Positions 1 to 5,831 of a DNA stretch of 6,191 nt are shown here, piece after piece. The position numbers and the translations under genes are program-made. The first letter of the stretch is position 1. Each line of letters begins with the position of its first letter. The stretch is from Berkiella_A sp963976875 (lineage in GTDB: Bacteria; Pseudomonadota; Gammaproteobacteria; Berkiellales; Berkiellaceae), in NCBI GenBank assembly GCA_963976875.1, contig CAXBML010000049.1, positions 1 through 6,191 of the forward strand, in the 5' to 3' direction. The notes under the pieces are model-generated. The model had not been told where the DNA came from. It made no database searches and was given only the letters and a program-made list of their open reading frames with translations.

Positions 1-37
1 CTCAGTTGCCAGGAATAAGAAAGTTTGGATATATCAC

Positions 38-114
38 GCACCCGTAGCTCAGTTGGATAGAGTACCTGGCTACGAACTAGGGGGTCGCACGTTCGAATCG
101 TGCCGGGTGCGCCA
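38..114 (+). tRNA. tRNA-Arg (anticodon ACG), complete with encoded CCA
   Basis: A full cloverleaf can be drawn. The acceptor stem GCACCCG (38-44) pairs with CGGGTGC (104-110), followed by discriminator G111 and CCA at 112-114. The D stem is GCTC (47-50) with GAGT (60-63). The anticodon stem CCTGG (65-69) pairs with CTAGG (77-81) with one G-T, and the loop CTACGAA has anticodon ACG at 72-74. The T arm is GCACG-TTCGAAT-CGTGC (87-103). ACG reads CGN arginine codons after deamination of A34. This is the only copy in the window with a 5' half, so it is the functional gene and the presumed integration target. Its 3' portion from position 70 onward is duplicated twice downstream. Confidence 0.97.
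70..114 (+). repeat. att-like core copy A (3' part of the tRNA-Arg gene)
   Basis: This 45-bp block from the anticodon loop to CCA is shared with 1592-1636 (identical) and 5947-5991 (42 of 45). Identity with the left flanks of the other copies stops at position 70: the bases before it are CTGG here but TGCCA there. A break inside the anticodon loop is where many tyrosine-recombinase islands cross over in tRNA genes, so this is read as the tRNA-proximal attachment site. Confidence 0.8.
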
Positions 115-133
115 CATTATTCGCAGTTAAATC

Positions 134-170
134 AAGCAGTTACTTCACTATGTGGAGTGCTGCTTTTTTT
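134..170 (+). terminator. rho-independent terminator of tRNA-Arg (copy A)
   Basis: The stem AAGCAG (134-139) pairs with CTGCTT (160-165), and an upper stem CTTCAC pairs with GTGGAG (one T-G) around a 3-nt loop. A T-run follows to 170. It lies 19 nt after the CCA end. The same structure with pair-preserving substitutions follows the other two tRNA fragments at the same distance. Confidence 0.88.
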
Positions 171-185
171 GTGCTTTTTTGTGGT

Positions 186-203
186 GTAGTAAAAAATGTA
201 CCA
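186..203 (+). repeat. 18-bp flank motif, right side of copy A
   Basis: GTAGTAAAAAATGTACCA starts 72 nt after the end of the tRNA core. Related 18-mers start 71 nt after the other two cores (1707-1724, 6062-6079), and further copies end 107 nt before the cores at 1592 and 5947. The fixed spacing suggests a protein-binding site tied to recombination, for example an arm-type integrase site. That role is inferred. Confidence 0.6.
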
Positions 204-246
204 CTCACATTTTCAGCACAAATATTGTCGGCAAAACTAGGCTAAC

Positions 247-270
247 GTCCGCTTTCGGCCATTAGTGGAC
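247..270. repeat. Short palindromic hairpin, TTTCGGCC type
   Basis: GTCCGCT (247-253) pairs with AGTGGAC (264-270), seven pairs including one G-T, around a loop containing TTCGGCC. It overlaps the stop codon and last codons of the GGDEF gene. Related dyads lie at about 1766-1798 and 4790-4819, each also next to the 3' end of a minus-strand gene. Confidence 0.7.
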
Positions 271-1266
271 AAAATATTTTGTTGAATGCCCTTTTGTAGT
301 TAGTTCATTTTTTCTTTTCTTTTCTTTTACTTTGTACATTAATGAGTCGCCATCCGCTAACATCTTAGTCAGCGTAGAATTACTTTCTGGATTAAACTCG
401 ACAATGCCATATGAAAAGGCAATTTCATATCCTCGGTTAGCTTCTTTATTGTAGCTGATTAGTAGGCGACTGATTTCATCGATTTTTGCTTCTGCTTGTT
501 TAATCGTCGCATCGATGAAAAAAAGAACAAATTCATCGCCTCCCAACCGTGCAAAAAGATCTGAATCCCGGATAAACTTCCGTATTGTGTTAACAAAAGC
601 AATCAATGCACGATCACCTTCTGCATGCCCGAACTTGTCGTTGATTGGCTTAAAGTTATCTAAGTCTATAAAAGCGAGCGCTGCTGGAATGTTTTGCCGG
701 TTACAAAGACTAAGGCTATTCTCAGCCAGCATCATAAAACCTCTACGGTTAGGTATTTTTGTAAGTTCGTCAAGTATCGCCATTTGTAATGCGACAAGTT
801 CTCGTTCCACCATGGAAGCGAGATCCTCGAAACTTTCTATGTCTTCTTTCTCAAAATCTCGTGGTTCAATGTCAATAATACAAAGGGTTCCAAGTTTGTG
901 GCCATTTATATTGAGAGGGCATCCAGCATAAAAACGAATATGTGGTTCGTCTAATACCAAGGGATTATCCGCAAAACGTGGGTCACCCAGAGCATTAGGA
1001 ATGATAAATACTTCATCCCCCAGAATTGCATGCCCACAAAATGAGATATCACGAGATGTTTCATTTACACTGAGGCCGACACAGGACTTAAACCACTGTC
1101 GGTTATCATCTACTAGAGAGACAAGTGCGATTGGGACATCAAACAACCGCTTAGCCATTCGTGTCAGCCGATCAAAACGTTCTTCCGGAAGGGTATCTAG
1201 AATATTAAGAGACTTAAGGGTTTCAAGTCGGCTTTTTTCATCTTGTGGAACACTAGGCTTTTCCAA
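262..1266 (-). CDS. GAF-GGDEF diguanylate cyclase
   Basis: A predicted 334-residue cytosolic enzyme making cyclic di-GMP from two GTP. Residues about 20-160 resemble a GAF sensor domain of the type found before GGDEF (conserved FDRLT, VSLVD, QWFKS and SFCGHAI segments); the ligand is unknown. The GGDEF domain spans about 165-320. It has DELT at 166-169, DLDNFKPIND at 201-210 with metal ligand D201, D218 in GHAEGD, and an intact GGDEF at 242-246. An inhibitory I-site RDSD (233-236) sits exactly five residues before the signature, so product feedback is likely. There is no membrane segment. The start is TTG at 1264-1266, supported by AGAGG five bases upstream on the minus strand; the first in-frame ATG would delete part of the GAF domain. 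It is the only gene in unit 1 and reads toward the tRNA. Catalytic activity is strongly predicted from the motifs. Confidence 0.93.
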   Translation of the reverse strand: MEKPSVPQDEKSRLETLKSLNILDTLPEERFDRLTRMAKRLFDVPIALVSLVDDNRQWFKSCVGLSVNETSRDISFCGHAILGDEVFIIPNALGDPRFADNPLVLDEPHIRFYAGCPLNINGHKLGTLCIIDIEPRDFEKEDIESFEDLASMVERELVALQMAILDELTKIPNRRGFMMLAENSLSLCNRQNIPAALAFIDLDNFKPINDKFGHAEGDRALIAFVNTIRKFIRDSDLFARLGGDEFVLFFIDATIKQAEAKIDEISRLLISYNKEANRGYEIAFSYGIVEFNPESNSTLTKMLADGDSLMYKVKEKKRKNELTTKGHSTKYFVH

Positions 1267-1280
1267 TTTAACCTCTATGT
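1261..1280 (-). promoter_or_regulatory. Shine-Dalgarno deciding a TTG start (GGDEF gene)
   Basis: On the minus strand AGAGG is followed by TTAAA and then TTG. The strong site with 5-nt spacing supports TTG at 1264-1266 as the true start even though no ATG is present there. Confidence 0.65.
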
Positions 1281-1432
1281 TTAGATAATAATAAAAATAA
1301 GAAGAAGCATATCTTACAGTTTAATATTTTGGTCGAGAATAACTACTTTCGAGCATTTCTCATATTTATTGTTTAGTCTGATTTGGGTCTATAGCGGTCA
1401 TAATGAAGCTGCTTTTATGGCTTAGCAAGCAA
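1267..1432. other. Intergenic stretch upstream of the GGDEF gene
   Basis: This AT-rich stretch must contain the GGDEF promoter, but I see no convincing -35/-10 pair. A decayed relative of the GTCCGCT dyad (ATAGCGGTCAT) lies at about 1391-1401. No coding region is supported here. Confidence 0.4.
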
Positions 1433-1460
1433 ATGTCCGCTATGGATAGATAGCGGACAT
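1433..1460. repeat. Perfect 11-bp inverted repeat, GGATAG-loop type
   Basis: ATGTCCGCTAT (1433-1443) is the exact reverse complement of ATAGCGGACAT (1450-1460), with loop GGATAG. A degenerate copy with the same loop lies at 5785-5812. Both sit upstream of a minus-strand gene start and just before the 18-bp motif that precedes a tRNA fragment. There is no T-run, so it is not a typical terminator. Confidence 0.8.
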
Positions 1461-1476
1461 GAGGTAGTGTCCCAAA

Positions 1477-1538
1477 AATGTACCAATCTGAGAGTAATTT
1501 GAGCTAAAAACTGCTCATTTAGGCTTATTTGGCACATT
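1477..1538. repeat. Interrupted dyad left of tRNA fragment B
   Basis: AATGTACCAA (1477-1486) pairs at 9 of 10 positions with TTGGCACATT (1529-1538). Weaker inner symmetry pairs AATTTGAGCTAA with the region around TTAGGCTTATTT. The equivalent region at 5832-5893 keeps the pairing with a compensating T-A to C-G change. Confidence 0.55.
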
Positions 1539-1591
1539 AACCAAGATCGCAAGTTATTGAAATATAATGATTTAATAACCTACTGGTGCCA

Positions 1592-1636
1592 CTACGAACT
1601 AGGGGGTCGCACGTTCGAATCGTGCCGGGTGCGCCA
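1592..1636 (+). repeat. att-like core copy B: tRNA-Arg 3' fragment
   Basis: Identical over 45 bp to positions 70-114 of the intact tRNA, including the anticodon loop 3' part, T arm, acceptor 3' strand and CCA. It has no 5' half: the preceding bases, ending TGGTGCCA, do not form a D arm or 5' acceptor strand. It is a direct-repeat attachment-site remnant rather than a tRNA gene. The perfect identity suggests recent duplication or exchange with the intact tRNA. Confidence 0.88.
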
Positions 1637-1655
1637 TCTAATTTGCAGTTATATC

Positions 1656-1692
1656 AAGCAGTTACTTCGCCAGGTGGAGTGCTGCTTTTTTT
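1656..1692 (+). terminator. Duplicated tRNA-type terminator (copy B)
   Basis: AAGCAG (1656-1661) pairs with CTGCTT; the upper stem CTTCGC pairs with GTGGAG and a T-run ends at 1692. It starts 19 nt after the end of the tRNA fragment, as in copy A. Relative to copy A, an A-T pair has become G-T, so pairing is kept. Confidence 0.8.
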
Positions 1693-1706
1693 GGCCTGTC
1701 AGAAAT

Positions 1707-1724
1707 GTGCCCAAGAATGTAGCA
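1707..1724 (+). repeat. 18-bp flank motif, right side of copy B (diverged)
   Basis: GTGCCCAAGAATGTAGCA starts 71 nt after the core, the same offset as at copies A and C. It is the most diverged of the five copies. Confidence 0.45.
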
Positions 1725-1765
1725 TTTAAATCAAAGACCCGAACACCTAAGTAAAAATCAGGTTG

Positions 1766-1798
1766 TGGTCTGCTTTCGGCCAAATGCGGAAATGACCA
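1766..1798. repeat. Degenerate TTTCGGCC-type dyad
   Basis: TGGTC (1766-1770) and GACCA (1794-1798) flank TGCTTTCGGCC and a partial GCGGA. The pairing is eroded compared with 247-270 and 4790-4819, but the GCTTTCGGCC core is exact. It sits just after the 3' end of the ygiD-like gene. Confidence 0.5.
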
Positions 1799-1819
1799 AA
1801 ATACAAATTTAGCAAAACA

Positions 1820-2626
1820 TTAATTTCCAAAAATCACCGTTCTCATAGAAAGTGATCCCCAGTCAAACCCTTCAATTGGAAATTCAATTGATTCGCCTTC
1901 TTCGACAGAACCATAAGCATAGATCAATGGTAACCAGTGGTCCTCTGTTGGATGGGCTACCTTCCCGTCATGTGTAGATGATAGAGTCAGAAGTGAGTTG
2001 GTCTGGTAATTTTCCAGTTTATGTGTAACTGCCTCATCGAACCTTTTTGCCCAGTCAGGTGTTTTTTCACTACCGGCACGTTTCTGGTCAAAGGCATCTT
2101 TCAGATTATGTACAATATTGCCGCTTCCTAAAATTAATATCTCCTGATCACGAAGAGCCTGCAATGATTTGGCTATACTAAGATGCTGTTCTTCGTTAAG
2201 GTACTTGTTGATACTAAGCTGAATCACAGGGATGTCCGCTGCAGGATACATCCATTTAAGTATGCTCCAAGTGCCATGGTCTAGCCCCCAATCTAGAGTA
2301 AGCATGCCCTTTTTACTAGCCAGAATTTCTTCAATTTTTTCTGCTATTTCCGGGCTTCCAGGGGCGGGATACTCAATTTTATAGAGCGCATCAGGAAAGC
2401 CCCAAAAATCATGAATGGTTTTGGGGCTGCTATTGCCAGTCAAGAAAGTACCTTCAATATACCAATGAGCTGAAATCGCAAGAATTGCTTTTGGCTTCCT
2501 GGTTTTTGCAGCCAACTTCGCAAAACCACGGCTCCATTGATTGTTTTCTATTGCGTTCAATGGAGAACCGTGGCCTACAAAAATTACAGGCATTCGTTCA
2601 GTAAGTTTAGTTTCTAACTGGCTCAT
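1820..2626 (-). CDS. ygiD: YgiD-like class III extradiol ring-cleavage dioxygenase (4,5-DOPA dioxygenase family)
   Basis: A 268-residue cytosolic protein of the LigB superfamily, about the family's usual length. Members open catechol rings next to the diol; E. coli YgiD acts on L-DOPA. Visible metal and active-site residues are H19 in GHGSP, H54 in ISAHW, H173 in NIVHN and H230 in PTEDHW, with conserved DHGTW at 116-120. The family often uses zinc or iron; the true substrate here is unknown. The start ATG (2624-2626) lies inside the end of doxX, overlapping by 20 bp, so translation is probably coupled. No clear Shine-Dalgarno is seen. An internal start at M12 is possible, but the N-terminal extension before MPVIFVGHGSP is normal in the family. 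Together with DoxX and the divergent LysR it forms a likely catechol or quinone response unit. Confidence 0.92.
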   Translation of the reverse strand: MSQLETKLTERMPVIFVGHGSPLNAIENNQWSRGFAKLAAKTRKPKAILAISAHWYIEGTFLTGNSSPKTIHDFWGFPDALYKIEYPAPGSPEIAEKIEEILASKKGMLTLDWGLDHGTWSILKWMYPAADIPVIQLSINKYLNEEQHLSIAKSLQALRDQEILILGSGNIVHNLKDAFDQKRAGSEKTPDWAKRFDEAVTHKLENYQTNSLLTLSSTHDGKVAHPTEDHWLPLIYAYGSVEEGESIEFPIEGFDWGSLSMRTVIFGN

Positions 2627-3092
2627 ATGACTGTCTTACATAAGAAATAGCATTTAATTTCTGGCCAATATAATAATCAAAGGAATACTTGCCAGCACCG
2701 TTAAAGGCTAGTGATAGGGTTACTGCAAATAACGCCAGAGCGAATTCATATCCGTTATTACTCATAAACAAGCCATTTTCGATATGTGCTGTAAATATTG
2801 CTACAAACATTGTGAAAGCCAGGACGATACCAGCAGGCCTAACAAGAAGACCAATTAATAGGGCAATCCCTCCAAAAAACTCTGCGCTGCCAGCCATTAA
2901 AGCCATTAAATAACCTGGATTCAGATCAAGCGACGCCATATATTGGCCAGTGCCTTCCAGACCATATCCTCCGAACCAGGCAAAGAGTTTTTGAGCTCCA
3001 TGAGCTATGAAAATAATACCGATTGGTACCCGTAAAGCCACTTCACCCAGGCTGTTATTTGTGCTGATTAGACGCTCAACTAGATTTTTCAT
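2607..3092 (-). CDS. DoxX family inner-membrane protein
   Basis: A 161-residue small integral membrane protein. Hydrophobic segments lie near residues 15-32, 61-82, 86-103 and 115-131, giving the four-helix DoxX fold. Family-type features include IAHGAQKLF after helix 1, LLVRPAG before helix 3, the polar HIENGLF, YEFALAL, and GAGKYSFD near the C-terminus. DoxX proteins are linked to quinone or thiosulfate redox and stress responses, but the exact reaction here is unknown. I place the start at ATG 3090-3092 because GAGGTGG lies just upstream on the minus strand; an upstream in-frame TTG at 3102-3104 would overlap that ribosome binding site. The gene is the first of a two-gene operon with the ygiD-like gene (20-bp overlap), divergent from lysR. 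Confidence 0.92.
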   Translation of the reverse strand: MKNLVERLISTNNSLGEVALRVPIGIIFIAHGAQKLFAWFGGYGLEGTGQYMASLDLNPGYLMALMAGSAEFFGGIALLIGLLVRPAGIVLAFTMFVAIFTAHIENGLFMSNNGYEFALALFAVTLSLAFNGAGKYSFDYYIGQKLNAISYVRQSYEPVRN

Positions 3093-3103
3093 TAACCACC
3101 TCA
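3090..3103 (-). promoter_or_regulatory. Shine-Dalgarno deciding the doxX start
   Basis: On the minus strand GAGGTGG is followed by TTA and ATG. This places the start at 3092 and argues against the longer frame beginning at TTG 3104, which would use part of this site as codons. Confidence 0.7.
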
Positions 3104-3238
3104 ATTTTCAGTTAAATTTAAGAATTTATCGTACATCGCTTTAATATTGAGCATGTGTTGCCCAAGTATTTAAAGCAAACCTCCATATTCGTCATTATGT
3201 TTCTCAGAGAGTTCCAGAGGTTGTGTTAAATATAAATG

Positions 3239-3253
3239 TCTCAATATATGAGA
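3239..3253. promoter_or_regulatory. Putative LysR-type operator, dyad 1
   Basis: TCTCA-ATATA-TGAGA is a perfect 5-bp inverted repeat in the doxX/lysR intergenic region. It matches the second dyad at 11 of 15 positions, consensus TYTCAWWATATGARA, and the centres are 41 bp apart, close to four helical turns. Paired sites like this are typical of LysR regulators controlling a divergent operon. Confidence 0.55.
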
Positions 3254-3275
3254 TAAATGTGTAATTATGAGATGT

Positions 3276-3298
3276 ATTGTTTCATAATATGAAACAAT
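3276..3298. promoter_or_regulatory. Putative LysR-type operator, dyad 2, overlapping the lysR start codon
   Basis: A perfect 10-bp inverted repeat, ATTGTTTCAT and ATGAAACAAT, separated by AAT. The inner part TTCATAATATGAA fits the T-N11-A LysR box. The right arm includes the first two bases of the lysR ATG, so binding here would be expected to repress lysR itself. The operator role is inferred from symmetry and position. Confidence 0.65.
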
Positions 3299-4178
3299 GA
3301 ATAAGTTTATTGAAATGCAAAGTTTCCGGGCTGTTGTTAATTCAGGCAGCTTTGTTAAAGCGGCTGACGAACTTGGTGTTTCCAAAGCAGCTGTGTCACG
3401 TTACGTTTCAGATCTAGAGTCCAGGCTTGGTGTTAGACTTTTACAAAGAACAACTCGTCGTTTATCCCTGACTGAAGAAGGAGAAATCTTTAATAATCGA
3501 AGTAGGGACATATTAGCTGAACTTGAAGAAGCTGAAAATGAAATAAGTTCAAGAAGTTCAAGTGTGAGCGGGCAGATCCGGGTAAACGCCCCTGTCAGCT
3601 TTGGCATCAAATATTTAGCAGGACTCTGGGGCAAGTTTCATGATCTATATCCCAATGTGACACTTGATATTACATTATCTGACCAGTTGGTCGATTTATT
3701 AGATGATAATTTTGATATTGCTATCAGAATTTCACGGTTGACTGATTCAAGTTTGATTAGCAAAAAATTATCTACAACTCGCATGATGCTTTGTGCTTCA
3801 CCTTCTTATCTACAAAAAGCGGGGGAACCGATTCAACCGATGGATTTACTTGAGCATCAAATCATAGCTTACAGTTATTGGTCAGGTGGGAATGAATGGC
3901 GTTTTGATGGCCCTGAAGGGCCGCAGAGTATAAAAATAAAACCATGGATAAACAGTAATAATGGAGAAACTTGTTTAGCTATGGCGCTTGAAAATGAGGG
4001 TATTATTCTTCAACCATCATTTCTGGTTGAAGAATACATTGCTAAAAAGCATTTAAAAGAAATTCTGCCAGAATACAAGTCTATAGAATTGGGTATTTAT
4101 GCTATGTATCCCAGCAGAAAACATGTTGCCTCTAAAACCAGGGCATTAGTAAATTTTTTGTCAGAGTCATTAAATTAG
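3297..4178 (+). CDS. LysR-family transcriptional regulator
   Basis: A 293-residue DNA-binding regulator of usual family length. Residues about 1-60 form the winged helix-turn-helix (AVVNSGSFVKAADELGVSKA, then SRYVSDLESRLGVRLLQRTTRRLSLTEEG). A linker helix follows, and the co-inducer-binding domain starts near residue 90 (GQIRVNAPVSFGIKYLAG, then DDNFDIAIRIS). The arrangement resembles the CrgA/DmlR/AaeR-like subgroup. The start ATG at 3297 gives the typical N-terminus MNKFIEMQSF; no Shine-Dalgarno is visible, and a later ATG at 3315 would still keep the DNA-binding domain. It is divergent from doxX-ygiD across 204 bp with two dyads, so it most likely controls that operon and itself. In E. coli the LysR protein YhaJ controls a DoxX gene (yqjF) in response to aromatic breakdown products, a plausible but unproven analogy. 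Confidence 0.93.
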   Translation: MNKFIEMQSFRAVVNSGSFVKAADELGVSKAAVSRYVSDLESRLGVRLLQRTTRRLSLTEEGEIFNNRSRDILAELEEAENEISSRSSSVSGQIRVNAPVSFGIKYLAGLWGKFHDLYPNVTLDITLSDQLVDLLDDNFDIAIRISRLTDSSLISKKLSTTRMMLCASPSYLQKAGEPIQPMDLLEHQIIAYSYWSGGNEWRFDGPEGPQSIKIKPWINSNNGETCLAMALENEGIILQPSFLVEEYIAKKHLKEILPEYKSIELGIYAMYPSRKHVASKTRALVNFLSESLN

Positions 4179-4287
4179 ATTGAAATTATATGTTTTATTT
4201 AAAAATACCAATGTGGCTAACTAGTGATAAATTCATACATCAATCAAAGTTTATTGTAAATTCGATATCTATTAGGAATTAAATTTT

Positions 4288-4725
4288 ATGATTCACCATC
4301 TTTCGATACCGGCAAAAGAGCCACTTTCAGTAGCAAAGGCACTTGTAGAATTATTCGATGGCCATCTAAGTAAATTTGGTCCTTACCCTGACTCATATAT
4401 AGCTTGGGCAGGAGATAATAAGGGCACTGCTATTGAGGTTTACCCTATAGGTACTGAGATGTTTCCAGATTCTGCCAATGGGCAAGCAAATTTTCGGCAT
4501 GTTCCAGATGCCTCAGGATATACAGCTACACATGCAACAATTTCTGTGAATAAAACTGTTGAACAAATTTCCTCACTTGCTAATAAACATGGCTGGAGGG
4601 CTATAAAACTTTCAAGGGGTTCTTTCGATGTGATTGAGTTCTGGATTGAAAATCATGTAATGCTTGAGCTAATGACTGCCGAGATGACAGCAGATTACCT
4701 GAAAGACACTTCCACAGATAATTAA
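4288..4725 (+). CDS. VOC-superfamily (glyoxalase/dioxygenase fold) protein, function unknown
   Basis: A 145-residue small cytosolic protein. The N-terminus MIHHLSIPAKEP and the segments GTAIEVYP (47-53) and VIEFWIENHVMLELM (115-129) suggest two beta-alpha-beta-beta-beta modules of the vicinal oxygen chelate fold. Candidate metal ligands are H4, E50, H82 and E127, the H-E-H-E pattern of glyoxalase-like enzymes. The reaction is not identifiable; members include dioxygenases, glyoxalases and antibiotic-modifying proteins. The start ATG at 4288 has only a distant AGGA ten bases upstream, so translation may be weak. It follows lysR by 109 bp on the same strand with no obvious terminator between, so it may be co-transcribed or have its own promoter. 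Its nearness to two ring-cleavage enzymes fits aromatic metabolism, by context only. Confidence 0.8.
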   Translation: MIHHLSIPAKEPLSVAKALVELFDGHLSKFGPYPDSYIAWAGDNKGTAIEVYPIGTEMFPDSANGQANFRHVPDASGYTATHATISVNKTVEQISSLANKHGWRAIKLSRGSFDVIEFWIENHVMLELMTAEMTADYLKDTSTDN

Positions 4726-4789
4726 GAATCATATTTCTTATACAGTAGCTATAAAAAAGTTTCAGTAAGCAGAATTACAGGTAATTAGA

Positions 4790-4819
4790 AATGTCCGCTT
4801 TCGGCCATAAGCAGACATT
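4790..4819. repeat. Palindromic hairpin, TTTCGGCC type
   Basis: AATGTCCGCT (4790-4799) pairs with AGCAGACATT (4810-4819) with one C-A mismatch; the loop contains TTCGGCC. It lies between the convergent VOC and intradiol dioxygenase genes, next to the dioxygenase 3' end. This is the same position relative to its gene as the hairpin at 247-270 has to the GGDEF gene. It may be a relic of a cassette boundary. Confidence 0.75.
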
Positions 4820-4846
4820 AACTCGGTATAGTATTGGGCACTCCTA

Positions 4847-5725
4847 TTAAAAGGGTCTTGGCCCTTGTCCTCTAGGCGGAGTTCCCTGTTCAATTTCGCA
4901 AAGCCGGTCGCCAAGAGAAGAACGAATCATGATTGTCATCCACGCCATCAAAACACCATCGGACATTCGTTCTAAATTAAAGGTGAAGTCATCAATGGTG
5001 TCTGTATCAAATACAAAATCATCTTCATTGCTTGTAGGGGGTTGACCATAGGGGCTGTAATCAGGATGCTTGTCAAAAAGCTCCTGAAGAAACTCAGATG
5101 GGTAAGCAAATTGAGTAGTAAGATACTCCTGTCCTTGCCGATTTGAACGTCTAATTGTTGTATGGACATGAACTGCTCGCGGTCTATACCAGCCCGGCAT
5201 ACATGTATTGAACCAGACAATACCATTCTGATCGGTCATTTGATGCCCACGAAAAAAACGTGAGGCTAGTGCTTCCAGATTATCACCAGTACAAAAATCA
5301 GGCGTATCTGCGGTCTCACTAGAGTAAATGCCAGAAGCATCACAATGCCAGACATCAATATTGGCGTCACCGACAGGGCGATATTGATCATCGACAACTC
5401 TGAACCCTAAACGCATTGGCATGCCACCTTTTCCTTCACTAATGTCTTCGCGTTCAGGTGCCAAGTCATCATGGCAAGGACCAACCATCATCGAACAAGT
5501 TGGTACTCTTATAACATCAGTGACGCTTGAGTTTAAAAACGGATTAGGGTAGGAATTTAACTCCGCCATAGCGGAAGTCCCACCTATGGCCATGCTTCCT
5601 GGATCAAGAGCATTAGAGTTTGTAGTTTGTCCAATAGATGGCCTTATACCCAGTGCCAATCCTGCCATTGAGCCGGCAGTTGTGCTTATAAATTGCCTTC
5701 TAGATGTATATTTTTTATCTCTCAC
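4847..5725 (-). CDS. Tat-exported intradiol ring-cleavage dioxygenase-like protein
   Basis: A 292-residue protein of the intradiol (protocatechuate/catechol-type) dioxygenase fold, which cleaves catechols between the hydroxyls using non-heme Fe(III). The N-terminus MRDKKYTSRRQFISTTAG followed by a hydrophobic AGLALG stretch is a twin-arginine signal, so it should act in the periplasm. Candidate iron ligands (numbered from the GTG start) are Y134 in SGIYS, Y180 in GWYRPR, and H186 and H188 in VHVH. The conserved DVWHCD lies at 124-129, and GPCHDD near 82-87. I chose GTG 5723-5725 because GGTGGG lies eight bases upstream on the minus strand and it gives a normal Tat n-region; the longer frame from TTG 5773 lacks a ribosome binding site. 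The substrate is unknown. It is a lone gene bracketed by hairpins at 4790 and 5785. Confidence 0.9.
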   Translation of the reverse strand: MRDKKYTSRRQFISTTAGSMAGLALGIRPSIGQTTNSNALDPGSMAIGGTSAMAELNSYPNPFLNSSVTDVIRVPTCSMMVGPCHDDLAPEREDISEGKGGMPMRLGFRVVDDQYRPVGDANIDVWHCDASGIYSSETADTPDFCTGDNLEALASRFFRGHQMTDQNGIVWFNTCMPGWYRPRAVHVHTTIRRSNRQGQEYLTTQFAYPSEFLQELFDKHPDYSPYGQPPTSNEDDFVFDTDTIDDFTFNLERMSDGVLMAWMTIMIRSSLGDRLCEIEQGTPPRGQGPRPF

Positions 5726-5740
5726 AGTTTGAACCCACCA
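5723..5740 (-). promoter_or_regulatory. Shine-Dalgarno deciding a GTG start (intradiol dioxygenase)
   Basis: On the minus strand GGTGGG is followed by TTCAAACT and GTG. It supports starting at 5725 rather than at the upstream TTG, which has no such site. Confidence 0.6.
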
Positions 5741-5784
5741 AAATTCATTACTTGTTGTATCTAGAATATACAATGATTTATTGG

Positions 5785-5812
5785 ATGTCCGCTTTGGATA
5801 GAAAGCAGGCGT
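5785..5812. repeat. Inverted repeat, GGATAG-loop type (degenerate copy)
   Basis: ATGTCCGCTTT (5785-5795) pairs with AAAGCAGGCGT (5802-5812) with two T-G wobbles and one C-A mismatch; the loop is GGATAG, identical to that at 1433-1460. As there, it lies upstream of a minus-strand gene and 11 bases before an 18-bp flank motif (3 at the other copy). Confidence 0.7.
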
Positions 5813-5831
5813 TTAAAACACTGTAGTAAAA

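Larger units (their letters stand above)
1464..1765 (+). repeat. Extended direct repeat around tRNA fragment B
   Basis: This block aligns with 5823-6121 almost without gaps. In order it holds: the 18-bp-type motif ending at 1485 (with a 4-base insertion); an AT-rich dyad 1477-1538; a 21-base block at 1540-1560 (20 of 21 identical to 5895-5915); the tRNA core 1592-1636; the terminator; a second 18-bp-type motif at 1707-1724; and GTAAAAATCAGG at 1751. The right half also matches the region after the intact tRNA. It is interpreted as the junction between two tandemly inserted elements. Confidence 0.75.

Noticed and set aside
515..931. Plus-strand open frames inside the GGDEF gene (also at 1001-1288)
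   Set aside because: They are antisense shadows of a well-supported gene with intact catalytic motifs.
1592..1636. Second tRNA-Arg gene
   Set aside because: Only the 3' part is present; the upstream bases give no D arm or 5' acceptor strand. The same holds for 5947-5991.
1557..1754. Open frame of 65 codons on the plus strand
   Set aside because: It runs straight through the tRNA fragment and its terminator and has no ribosome binding site. It is a chance frame.
3093..3104. Four-codon N-terminal extension of DoxX from a TTG codon
   Set aside because: The extension overlaps the GAGGTGG ribosome binding site of the downstream ATG.
3170..3385. Minus-strand open frame across the doxX/lysR intergenic region
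   Set aside because: It overlaps the lysR start, its operators and the DNA-binding domain codons; the protein has no recognisable features.
5726..5773. Sixteen-residue N-terminal extension of the intradiol dioxygenase from TTG
   Set aside because: It has no ribosome binding site and would put an atypical stretch before the Tat signal. GTG at 5725 has a good site.
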